Shown piece by piece: positions 1 to 5,100 of a stretch of 5,100 nucleotides of DNA. Source of the stretch: Planctomycetaceae bacterium (lineage in GTDB: Bacteria; Planctomycetota; Phycisphaerae; Phycisphaerales; SM1A02). A model generated the notes under the pieces. The model had not been told where the DNA came from and did not search any database. It was given only the letters and a program-made list of their open reading frames with translations. The DNA is taken from contig CANHFL010000119.1 in assembly GCA_947459855.1 (NCBI GenBank), positions 1 through 5,100 of the forward strand, in the 5' to 3' direction. The number at the start of each line of letters is the position of its first letter. The first letter of the stretch is position 1. Both the position numbers and the translations under genes were made by a program.

Positions 1-1
1 C

Positions 2-244
2 GTGAACACGTCCGGTTCCTCACTCTCCGTCCGCTTCACTGACGAGAACGGCGCGGTCATCGACCGCACGATCGTCGTCGGATCCGGCTGCCGCCCGGGC
101 GACCTGAACTGCGACGGCGTGGTGAACGGGGCCGACCTCGGCACGCTGCTCTCGCAGTGGGGCTCGGCAGGGTCCGCCGACCTCAACGGCGACGGCGTGG
201 TGAACGGCGTCGATCTGGGCCGCCTGCTCGGCGCCTGGGGCTGA
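2..244 (+). CDS. Partial secreted protein, C-terminal dockerin-like tail
   Basis: This is the 3' end of a gene that begins left of the window; the frame is open to the edge, so the GTG at the edge should not be taken as a real start. About 80 residues are visible. Residues 1-27 look like the last beta strands of a sandwich-type domain ([20 protein letters not shown]) that I cannot assign to a family. Residues 30-80 form a dockerin-like module with two 12-residue calcium loops: D34-N36-D38-N42-D45 and D60-N62-D64-N68-D71. Each loop is followed by a short helix ending in a Trp (QWG, AWG). Cys30 and Cys37 flank the start of loop 1. In cellulosomes dockerins bind cohesins; in planctomycetes their partner is not established. 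The gene converges on the propeller gene at 321-1724, which carries a closely similar tail. The tail call is firm; the catalytic or main domain is unknown because it is off the window. Confidence 0.85.
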   Translation: MNTSGSSLSVRFTDENGAVIDRTIVVGSGCRPGDLNCDGVVNGADLGTLLSQWGSAGSADLNGDGVVNGVDLGRLLGAWG

Positions 245-463
245 GGAAGGCCGGATCGGTCAGTCGGTCAATTGTCCAGGGACGCGCCCGACGGGGCGCG
301 TCCCTGTCGTTGGCGCGCGCTCAGTTCCACGCACCAAGCAACCGGCCGAGGTCCGCCCCGTTGACGATGCCGTCGCCGGTGAGGTCCGCCGAGCCGGAAC
401 CGCCCCATGCGCCGAGCAGCGTGCCGAGATCGGCACCGTTGACCGTCCCGTTGCAATCGAGGT
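101..463. repeat. Imperfect inverted repeat from convergent dockerin tails
   Basis: Bases 101-241 (plus strand) and 324-463 (minus strand) both encode two-loop dockerin tails and are similar at DNA level, so they form an inverted repeat with arms of about 140 bases around the 277-306 hairpin. The longest exact match I can see is 15 bases (CTCGGCACGCTGCTC on the coding strand of each). Many differences are at third codon positions, which fits protein-level conservation of an old duplicated module rather than a recent copy. Confidence 0.75.
277..306. terminator. Perfect 13-bp hairpin between convergent genes
   Basis: Bases 277-289 pair perfectly with 294-306 around a 4-base loop GACG (290-293), giving a very GC-rich stem. 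It lies 33 bases after the stop of the left gene and 15 bases after the stop of the propeller gene, so it could end transcription in both directions. Neither side is followed by a clear run of T, so it is not a textbook intrinsic terminator. It may act with Rho, or as a 3' end stabiliser or roadblock. Confidence 0.55.
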
Positions 464-1724
464 CGGCCGCGGGGCAGGGCGGGGTCCAGTAGCGGCGAAT
501 CGCGTCGGTGCTCGCGACGAGCAGGCTGCCGTCGTCCGCGATCGCCGGTCCGCCTTGGCTCATGCCCGTGACCGGCATCGACCACTGCAGCTCGAGCGAG
601 CTTCCGAAGACGCGCAGGTCCGCCGGGCCTCCACCGGCCCCGTGGGAGTTGTTGTGGAAGATCCGCCCGCGCGCATCGATCGCCACCATCGAGGACGTGA
701 AGCCGCTGGGCGAGAGAACCTGCACCGCAGACTCGGCGCGCAGCGCCCCCGTGAGCTGGTCCCGGATCTGGAGCGTGCCCTGGAGGGAGAGCATCGTCAC
801 GCCGCCGTCCGGGGTTACGCCATGACGGGAGAGCGGCTCGCACAGGGCGGGCTGGCTCCACAGGAGCTGGAAGCCGGTGCCGGTGTCGCGGAACGCGTAC
901 AGCTTGTCGAGCGTTCCCTCGTTGCTCGTCCGCAGGTAGAAGACGAGCCCTCCCGGCGCGCAGAAGGGCGAGTTCTGGCAGAGGAAGCCCGGCATGACCT
1001 GGCTGCTGTAGAGGCGCTGGCCGGTGGCGGCGCTGAACCGCGAGATCCGCTGGCCGCCCGGACTCACCTCGTCCAGGTAGATCGCGTCCCCGTCACGTGC
1101 AGGGCCGCAGTTCCCGCTCACGCTGCAGCTTCGCGCGACGGACCACCTGGTGGCGCCGGTGGAGGCATCGAAGCGCCGCATCTCGAGATTCGACGTGAAG
1201 ATCGGGTCGCCGTTGTCCATGAACACGATCCCGTCGTAGCTGCCGGTCGCGATCTGGACGTCGGACACCCAGAGCACGTTGCCGTTCTGGGCATCCAGGC
1301 AGTAGACGGGCGCCGAGGAGCTGCTGCCGTTCCCGCCGCGGCCGACATAGACCCGGCCGCCGTGCGCGCCGTAGACCACCGTCGTCCAGTCGCCCGGGTC
1401 GAACGGGCACGTGAACGTCCAGAGCGTGCCGCCCGTGGCCATGCTCAGGCAATAGACCATCGAGTCGTTCGGCCCGACCACCGGGTTCTGGGCCTGCGTC
1501 TGGCGGACCCAGAACATGCGGTCCCCGTCGACGATCGGCGACCAGGAGATCAGCGTCGGGATGTCGGTGCGCTGCCACGCCTGCGCCGCGGAGGACGGCC
1601 CGACCGCCGTCGTGCGTCCGTTCGCCTGCGCGTTGCCGCCGAGGTTGGACCAATCGCCGACGGCGACGGCACTGAGGGCGAGCAGTGCGGTGAAGGTCGT
1701 CGTGGCGAGGGTGCGGTGCGTCAT
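321..1724 (-). CDS. Secreted PQQ/YVTN-like beta-propeller with dockerin tail
   Basis: The protein has 467 residues and is predicted to act outside the cytoplasm. Residues 1-21 are a Sec-type signal peptide (MTHRTLA, then a hydrophobic stretch, likely cleaved after A19-V-A21). Residues 24 to about 413 carry repeated PQQ-like blade motifs: [12 protein letters not shown] (91-102), [12 protein letters not shown] (141-152), [12 protein letters not shown] (183-194), [12 protein letters not shown] (228-239), [14 protein letters not shown] (276-289), [12 protein letters not shown] (319-330) and [11 protein letters not shown] (371-381). This suggests about seven blades. No dehydrogenase active-site motif is evident, so a binding or scaffold role is more likely than PQQ catalysis. 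Residues 417-467 are the dockerin-like module, with loops at D421-D432 and D447-D458. Ten cysteines are present, including close pairs C200/C206 and C249/C255, which fits disulfides in an exported protein. The ATG at 1724 is chosen because it is the only start giving a signal peptide. The frame stays open to 2855, but that part lies inside the bicupin gene in another frame. No clear Shine-Dalgarno is seen. Confidence 0.88.
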   Translation of the reverse strand: MTHRTLATTTFTALLALSAVAVGDWSNLGGNAQANGRTTAVGPSSAAQAWQRTDIPTLISWSPIVDGDRMFWVRQTQAQNPVVGPNDSMVYCLSMATGGTLWTFTCPFDPGDWTTVVYGAHGGRVYVGRGGNGSSSSAPVYCLDAQNGNVLWVSDVQIATGSYDGIVFMDNGDPIFTSNLEMRRFDASTGATRWSVARSCSVSGNCGPARDGDAIYLDEVSPGGQRISRFSAATGQRLYSSQVMPGFLCQNSPFCAPGGLVFYLRTSNEGTLDKLYAFRDTGTGFQLLWSQPALCEPLSRHGVTPDGGVTMLSLQGTLQIRDQLTGALRAESAVQVLSPSGFTSSMVAIDARGRIFHNNSHGAGGGPADLRVFGSSLELQWSMPVTGMSQGGPAIADDGSLLVASTDAIRRYWTPPCPAADLDCNGTVNGADLGTLLGAWGGSGSADLTGDGIVNGADLGRLLGAWN

Positions 1725-1746
1725 TGCGATCGGGGGCACGTGGTTC

Positions 1747-1774
1747 AGGCTAGCCCGGCTTGGAGGCCTTGCAA
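1747..1774 (-). promoter_or_regulatory. Possible sigma-70-like promoter of the propeller gene
   Basis: On the minus strand, TTGCAA (1774-1769) and TAGCCT (1752-1747) are separated by 16 bases and lie just upstream of the ATG at 1724, which would leave a short leader of about 15 bases. The matches to the consensus boxes are only partial (about 4/6 and 3/6). The rest of the 1725-1828 stretch shows no gene, no strong hairpin and no convincing ribosome binding site. The call is tentative. Confidence 0.25.
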
Positions 1775-1828
1775 GCGTGGCATGGGACGAAGGCTCGCTC
1801 TTAACCTCCCGCTGCGGGTTCGGGTGGG

Positions 1829-2005
1829 TCAGCCGCCGGCTGGCGCCGTCCTTGCCAACCGCACCCTCCTCACGTTGACGACCGCCTCGTCCGGCTTCGA
1901 GAGCACGCGCAGCGTCAGGCGGTGCGAACCCGCCGGCAGCGTGACCTGCCCCGCGTCGACGGTGCGGTAGCTCTGCCACCCGCCCGTCGCGGGCCCGCCA
2001 AGGGC
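1829..2005 (-). pseudogene. Orphan CBM6/galactose-binding-like domain fragment
   Basis: Immediately after the TAG stop of the bicupin (2006-2008), the same minus-strand frame runs open for 58 codons to a TGA at 1829-1831. The translation begins [19 protein letters not shown] and continues through [15 protein letters not shown] and [12 protein letters not shown]. The pattern TGGW-x-x-Y-x-TV, then LPAG-x-H-x-L-x-L, then VVN-x-R-x-V-x-L matches the final strands of the CBM6-like sandwich domains that end many planctomycete fucosidases, sulfatases and other glycan-active enzymes. That family match is from memory of the motif. Only about the last 45 residues of such a domain are present. The earlier strands are missing, because the bicupin gene occupies that place and looks complete. 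There is no ATG, and GTG/TTG codons occur only late, so it is unlikely to be translated on its own. It is best read as the broken end of an older gene. Readthrough of the TAG would append it to the bicupin, but there is no independent sign of this. Confidence 0.6.
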
Positions 2006-3202
2006 CTACCGCTGCTCCGCGATGAATCGGTCGCGCCTCGGGAAGCCGTCGAAGGTCCCGGCCGGGACGCCGAAGTTCGTCGCCAGCACGTCGCGCGGCT
2101 GGCCCGCCAGCCACTGCGAGATGTCGATCGACTCGTACGTGCCCGAATTGAAGACGATCAGGATCGTGGCGATGCCGGTACCGACGTTCTCGATCGAGTG
2201 GCCGTAGCCCTGCGGGATGTAGCCGACGTCGCCGGCGCCGATCGTGGCCTCGCGGTAGCGGCCGCGCGAACCGAAGAGCGAGACGCGCACCGAGCCGCCG
2301 ATGACGTACTGCCACTCGTCGGCGTTCGGGTGCCAGTGCAGCTCGCGCAGCGCACCGGGCGCCAGCTCGAGCACGACGCCGGTCATGGTGGCTGAGATCG
2401 GAAAGTCCTTCGCCGTGACGCGCCACTCGCGGCCGCCGGGGAACGTCTCGCGCGGTTCCTGCGAGCGCAGCGCGTGCTTGTGCGAGAGCGGCATCGGGTG
2501 CGCGCCGCCCAGCGGCTCCGCCGGCGGCTCGGGCGGCAGCGGCCCCTTTGCGAAGTAGACCTCCTGCTTCGGGAAGTCCTTGAACGTCGCCTCGGGCACC
2601 CCGAAGTTCTTCGCGAGCACCGCCGGCGGCACGTGTCCCAGCCAGTCGGTCACGCTGAACGTGCCGAATTCGGAGAAGTAGCCGTTGTCGAAGACCAGGA
2701 TGAAGTGGCACGGCTCGTTGCCCAGGCACTGCAGCATGTGCCCGTGGCCGCGGGGGAAGTACCAGACGTCGCCGGGCCCGAAGTCGTTGGTCTGCGAGCG
2801 CCCCTGCGGGTCGACCACGGTGGTGCGCGCACGGCCCGAGACGACGTACGCCCACTCGGCGGCGGTGGCGTGCCAGTGCATCTCGCGCATCACGCCGGGC
2901 TCGAGGCGCATCGCGACCCCCGCCAGGCCCTTCGAGATGGGCAGCTGCGCGACCGTCGTCTCCTTGCCGTAGCTGCCGCCCATGGTGCGGCCCGCGGACT
3001 TCTCGAGCGCGAACGTGAACTCGGGCAGCGCCGCGTCGGAAAGCGCCGGGTCCGGGACGTTGTTCATGAAGGACGTGTCACCGGCCAAGGCTTGGCGCGG
3101 CGCGGTGGCCACTCCGGCGGCTCCCGCGAAGGCGGCCATGCCGGCGAGGAAGGTGCGGCGCTCGTGGTCGGACGTCGGGGCGGGGCGGTTGGTCGGCTGC
3201 AT
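2006..3202 (-). CDS. oxdC: Tat-exported bicupin, oxalate decarboxylase family
   Basis: The protein has 398 residues and two cupin domains, and likely converts oxalate to formate and CO2 with Mn(II). The N-terminus has a twin-arginine signal (ERRTFLAG at 14-21, hydrophobic stretch to about 39, likely cut after A38-L-A40), so it should fold with metal before export. Domain 1 metal ligands are H109, H111, E116 and H155, with R106 matching substrate-binding R92 of B. subtilis OxdC. Domain 2 ligands are H289, H291, E296 and H335, with R286 matching R270. The flexible lid is S177-E-F-G-T181, aligning with SENST; E178 keeps the catalytic Glu162, which favours decarboxylase over oxidase activity. W110 and W290 match the Trp pair W96/W274. 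The second-domain Glu333 of OxdC is replaced by I349. Length beyond the signal fits the family, so the gene looks complete. Choosing the ATG at 3202 keeps the Tat signal; a GAGG lies 13 bases upstream, too far for a good ribosome site. It is divergent from the GGT-like gene. Substrate is inferred from motifs; another small carboxylic acid is possible. Confidence 0.9.
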   Translation of the reverse strand: MQPTNRPAPTSDHERRTFLAGMAAFAGAAGVATAPRQALAGDTSFMNNVPDPALSDAALPEFTFALEKSAGRTMGGSYGKETTVAQLPISKGLAGVAMRLEPGVMREMHWHATAAEWAYVVSGRARTTVVDPQGRSQTNDFGPGDVWYFPRGHGHMLQCLGNEPCHFILVFDNGYFSEFGTFSVTDWLGHVPPAVLAKNFGVPEATFKDFPKQEVYFAKGPLPPEPPAEPLGGAHPMPLSHKHALRSQEPRETFPGGREWRVTAKDFPISATMTGVVLELAPGALRELHWHPNADEWQYVIGGSVRVSLFGSRGRYREATIGAGDVGYIPQGYGHSIENVGTGIATILIVFNSGTYESIDISQWLAGQPRDVLATNFGVPAGTFDGFPRRDRFIAEQR

Positions 3203-3317
3203 GGTTCGCGTGGTGCCTCGGGTCGGTGCGATGTCCGTACTCTAACGAAGGGCGCGGACGGCATGCACTGATTGCACGGCCCGCGCGCCGCGCACGTCCG
3301 CCGCAGGAGCCACCCGC
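3203..3317. promoter_or_regulatory. Divergent promoter region, bicupin / GGT-like gene
   Basis: These 115 bases separate the two divergent starts and must hold the 5' signals of both genes unless transcription starts inside one of them. For the bicupin, TAGAGT on the minus strand (within the relatively AT-rich 3238-3248) is a possible -10 box, without a good -35. For the GGT-like gene no convincing box pair is seen. A direct repeat TGCAC-TGAT-TGCAC (3264-3268 and 3273-3277) and an inverted repeat GCGGACG/CGTCCGC (3254-3260 and 3295-3301) could be protein binding sites, but both are short in GC-rich DNA. Confidence 0.45.
3305..3309 (+). promoter_or_regulatory. Ribosome binding site of the GGT-like gene
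   Basis: AGGAG lies 8 bases before the ATG at 3318. It is the only well-placed Shine-Dalgarno among the three starts in the window, and it supports the start that includes the twin-arginine signal. Confidence 0.75.
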
Positions 3318-5081
3318 ATGACCCCGATCGAACTCTCGCGTCGCCAGATGCTCGCCTCCCTCCCCGGGACCCTCGCGGCGGCCGGCATCGCAGGGGCGGC
3401 GTTCGCCGCACCGCGCCGCGGCACGCAGGCCGCGGCGCCGGTCTCGGGCGCCGCTTCTCCGACGTCGCCTGCCCCGGCCGCCGATCCATGGGCGTTCCTC
3501 GACCGCCGCTCGCCGGTCTTCACGCGGAAGTGCATCGCGTCGTCCAGTTCTCCGATGGCCACGCAGGCCGGCTTCCGCGTGCTGCAGGACGGCGGCAACG
3601 CGTGCGACGCCGTGCTCGCGATGGCCGGCATGATGGGCGTCGTCGAGCCGATGATGAGCGGCCTCGGCGGCGACACGATGGTGCTGGTGTGGTCAGCGAA
3701 GGATCGCAAGGTCTTCGGACTCAACGGCAGCGGCCATGCGCCGTCGGGCGCCTCGCTCGACCGCGTCCCCGCGGGCCCGTTCGTGCCCGAGCACGGCGCG
3801 ATGTCCGTGACGATCCCTGGTGCGTTCGACGGCTGGTGCGCGCTGCACGAGCGGTTCGGCTCGAAGCCGCTCGCCGCCCTGTGGGAGCCCGCGGTCGCCG
3901 CCGCCCGCGAGGGCTACCCGATCGGCGAGTCGATCGCCGGCGTGTGGGGCCTCTTCGCGCCTGAGCTGAAGGACTTCGCGTGCCCGGAGCTGCAGGCAAT
4001 CCTGCTGCCCGGCGGCAAGGCCCCGGTCCCCGGGCAGCTCGTGCGGTTCCCCGCGCTGGCCGACACGCTGGAGCGCGTGGCGAAGGGCGGCCGCGAGGCG
4101 TTCTACGCCGGCCACGTGGCGCAGTCGATCGCCGACACGCTGGCCGCCGGCGGCGTGCCGACGACGATGGACGACCTCTCGCGCCAGCGCGCGCAGTGGG
4201 TCGAGCCGCTCGCCGTGCGCTTCCGCGGGCGCGACGTGCTCCAGCTGCCTCCGAACTCGCAGGGCGTGGTCGCGCTGCAGGCGCTCGGCATCCTCGACGG
4301 GTTCGACCTGGCCGGCATGGGCGCCGCCGACCGCATGCACCGCGAGATCGAGGCGCTGCGCCTGGCCTTCGCGTTCGCGATCGACGAGGTCGGCGAGCCG
4401 ACCGACGCGATGATGGAGAAGGTGCGCCGCGCGCTGTCGCCGGACGGGCTGGCCGAGGCCCGCGCGCGCATCACCGACCGCGCGCTGCCGCTGGGCCGCG
4501 CGGTGGGCGGCAACTCGGGCGACACGACGTTCATGTGCGCCGTGGACCGCGACGGCAACATGGTCTCGCTGATGTCTAGCATCAGCGGCGTATTCGGATC
4601 CGGCCTGCTGGCGGGCGACACCGGCATCATCCTGAACAACCGCGGCGCCCAGTTCTCGGCGAAGCGCGGCAGCCCGAACGCGATGGCCGCGGGCCGGCGC
4701 CCGCGCCACACGATCCTGCCCGGCATCGTGCTGCAGGACGGCCAGCCCGAGTTCCTGACCGGCTGCGTGGGCGCGAACAACCACCCGCAGGGAACGCTGC
4801 AGATGCTGGTCAACGCGCTCGACCTCGGCATGAACGCCCAGCAGGCGGTCGACGCGGCCCGCTTCCGCGTCATCATGGACAACGACGACGTGCAGTTCGA
4901 CGCGGCGATCCCCGAGGCCGTCGTGCGTGACCTCGTCGCCCGCGGCCACCGCCCCGGCAACCCGAAGGACTTCCGCGGCGCCGCGCAGATGGTGCGCATC
5001 CACCGCGGCGAAGGCGGCGTGGGACCGTGCCTCGAGTCGGGCGTCGATCATCGCCTGGACGGCGTGGCGCTGGGGTGGTGA
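3318..5081 (+). CDS. Tat-exported gamma-glutamyltransferase-like Ntn hydrolase
   Basis: The protein has 587 residues, the usual size for the GGT family, whose members cut themselves before a threonine and transfer or hydrolyse gamma-glutamyl groups. Residues 1-30 are a twin-arginine signal (SRRQMLAS at 7-14, likely cut after A28-F-A30), followed by an Ala/Pro-rich linker to about 57. The large-subunit part includes DGGNACDAVLA (91-101) and SGLGGDT (114-120). The predicted nucleophile is T403 in GDTTF (401-405), matching E. coli T391, so the small subunit would be 403-587. The next family blocks are DRDGNMVSL (410-418), GIILNN (436-441), RRPRHTILPG (460-469) and HPQG (489-492). Several E. coli substrate residues differ: the R114 region reads GSGHAP (137-142), N411 is S423, Q430 is R442, D433 is Q445, S462/S463 are H464/T465, and G484 is A486. 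The lid loop after the NN-x-x-x-x-F segment is absent, as in some Bacillus enzymes. Self-processing is likely; classic glutathione use is doubtful. It is divergent from the bicupin gene. Confidence 0.88.
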   Translation: MTPIELSRRQMLASLPGTLAAAGIAGAAFAAPRRGTQAAAPVSGAASPTSPAPAADPWAFLDRRSPVFTRKCIASSSSPMATQAGFRVLQDGGNACDAVLAMAGMMGVVEPMMSGLGGDTMVLVWSAKDRKVFGLNGSGHAPSGASLDRVPAGPFVPEHGAMSVTIPGAFDGWCALHERFGSKPLAALWEPAVAAAREGYPIGESIAGVWGLFAPELKDFACPELQAILLPGGKAPVPGQLVRFPALADTLERVAKGGREAFYAGHVAQSIADTLAAGGVPTTMDDLSRQRAQWVEPLAVRFRGRDVLQLPPNSQGVVALQALGILDGFDLAGMGAADRMHREIEALRLAFAFAIDEVGEPTDAMMEKVRRALSPDGLAEARARITDRALPLGRAVGGNSGDTTFMCAVDRDGNMVSLMSSISGVFGSGLLAGDTGIILNNRGAQFSAKRGSPNAMAAGRRPRHTILPGIVLQDGQPEFLTGCVGANNHPQGTLQMLVNALDLGMNAQQAVDAARFRVIMDNDDVQFDAAIPEAVVRDLVARGHRPGNPKDFRGAAQMVRIHRGEGGVGPCLESGVDHRLDGVALGW

Positions 5082-5100
5082 GCGGGGCGGCCCACCGTCC

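Noticed and set aside
1807..1820. Small inverted repeat CCCG-CTG-CGGG after the orphan domain fragment, as a terminator
   Set aside because: The stem is only 4 base pairs with a 3-base loop and there is no T run, so it is expected by chance at this GC content.
555..1970. Long plus-strand open frame of 471 codons opposite the propeller gene
   Set aside because: It is antisense to a gene with clear repeats, signal peptide and dockerin tail. Its composition (Arg, Ala, Val, His, Asp) is typical of shadow frames in GC-rich DNA.
2006..2008. Programmed readthrough or recoding of the bicupin TAG
   Set aside because: The following fragment is only a partial domain and there is no stem-loop or other recoding signal I can see. 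The in-frame relation has a one in three chance of occurring by accident.
1725..2855. Minus-strand open frame continuing upstream of the propeller ATG, which would give an 844-residue protein
   Set aside because: This part overlaps the bicupin gene in another frame, is Arg/Ala-rich without motifs, and the signal peptide begins at the internal ATG at 1724.
2474..3271. Plus-strand open frame of 265 codons opposite the bicupin gene
   Set aside because: Low-complexity Arg/Ala/Val/Leu composition antisense to conserved cupin motifs; no family features.
3693..5051. Long minus-strand open frame of 452 codons opposite the GGT-like gene
   Set aside because: It mirrors the codons of a well-supported gene and shows no domain, signal or ribosome site.

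Overview
The window is GC-rich bacterial DNA, most likely from the Planctomycetota and probably the Phycisphaerae/Phycisphaerales group. The basis is two secreted proteins ending in the short dockerin-like calcium-binding tail ([14 protein letters not shown] type) common in that group, together with high GC and weak Shine-Dalgarno use. This taxonomic call is inference; no rRNA or other marker gene is present.

Layout, left to right. (1) Positions 2-244, plus strand: the C-terminal end of a dockerin-tailed protein whose start lies outside the window. (2) Positions 277-306: a perfect 13-bp hairpin between convergent genes. (3) Positions 321-1724, minus strand: a secreted PQQ/YVTN-type beta-propeller with the same kind of dockerin tail. 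(4) Positions 1725-2005: a 281-base gap. Its right part (1829-2005) encodes an orphan piece resembling the end of a CBM6/galactose-binding-like sandwich domain, in frame with the stop codon of the gene upstream. Its left part holds a possible promoter for the propeller gene. (5) Positions 2006-3202, minus strand: a Tat-exported bicupin of the oxalate decarboxylase family. (6) Positions 3203-3317: a 115-base divergent promoter region. (7) Positions 3318-5081, plus strand: a Tat-exported gamma-glutamyltransferase-like Ntn hydrolase with a complete reading frame. The last 19 bases hold nothing recognisable.

All four genes appear to encode exported proteins: two by Tat, one by a Sec-type signal, and the partial one by inference from its tail. 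The bicupin should act on oxalate or a similar small carboxylate. The GGT-like protein keeps its self-processing threonine but has lost most residues that hold the gamma-glutamyl group in the E. coli enzyme, so its substrate is uncertain. No pathway links the four genes with confidence, and I see no defence system, mobile element, CRISPR array or RNA gene. The points most worth a second look are the orphan domain fragment after the bicupin stop codon, the altered GGT pocket, the altered second site of the bicupin, and the mirrored dockerin tails.
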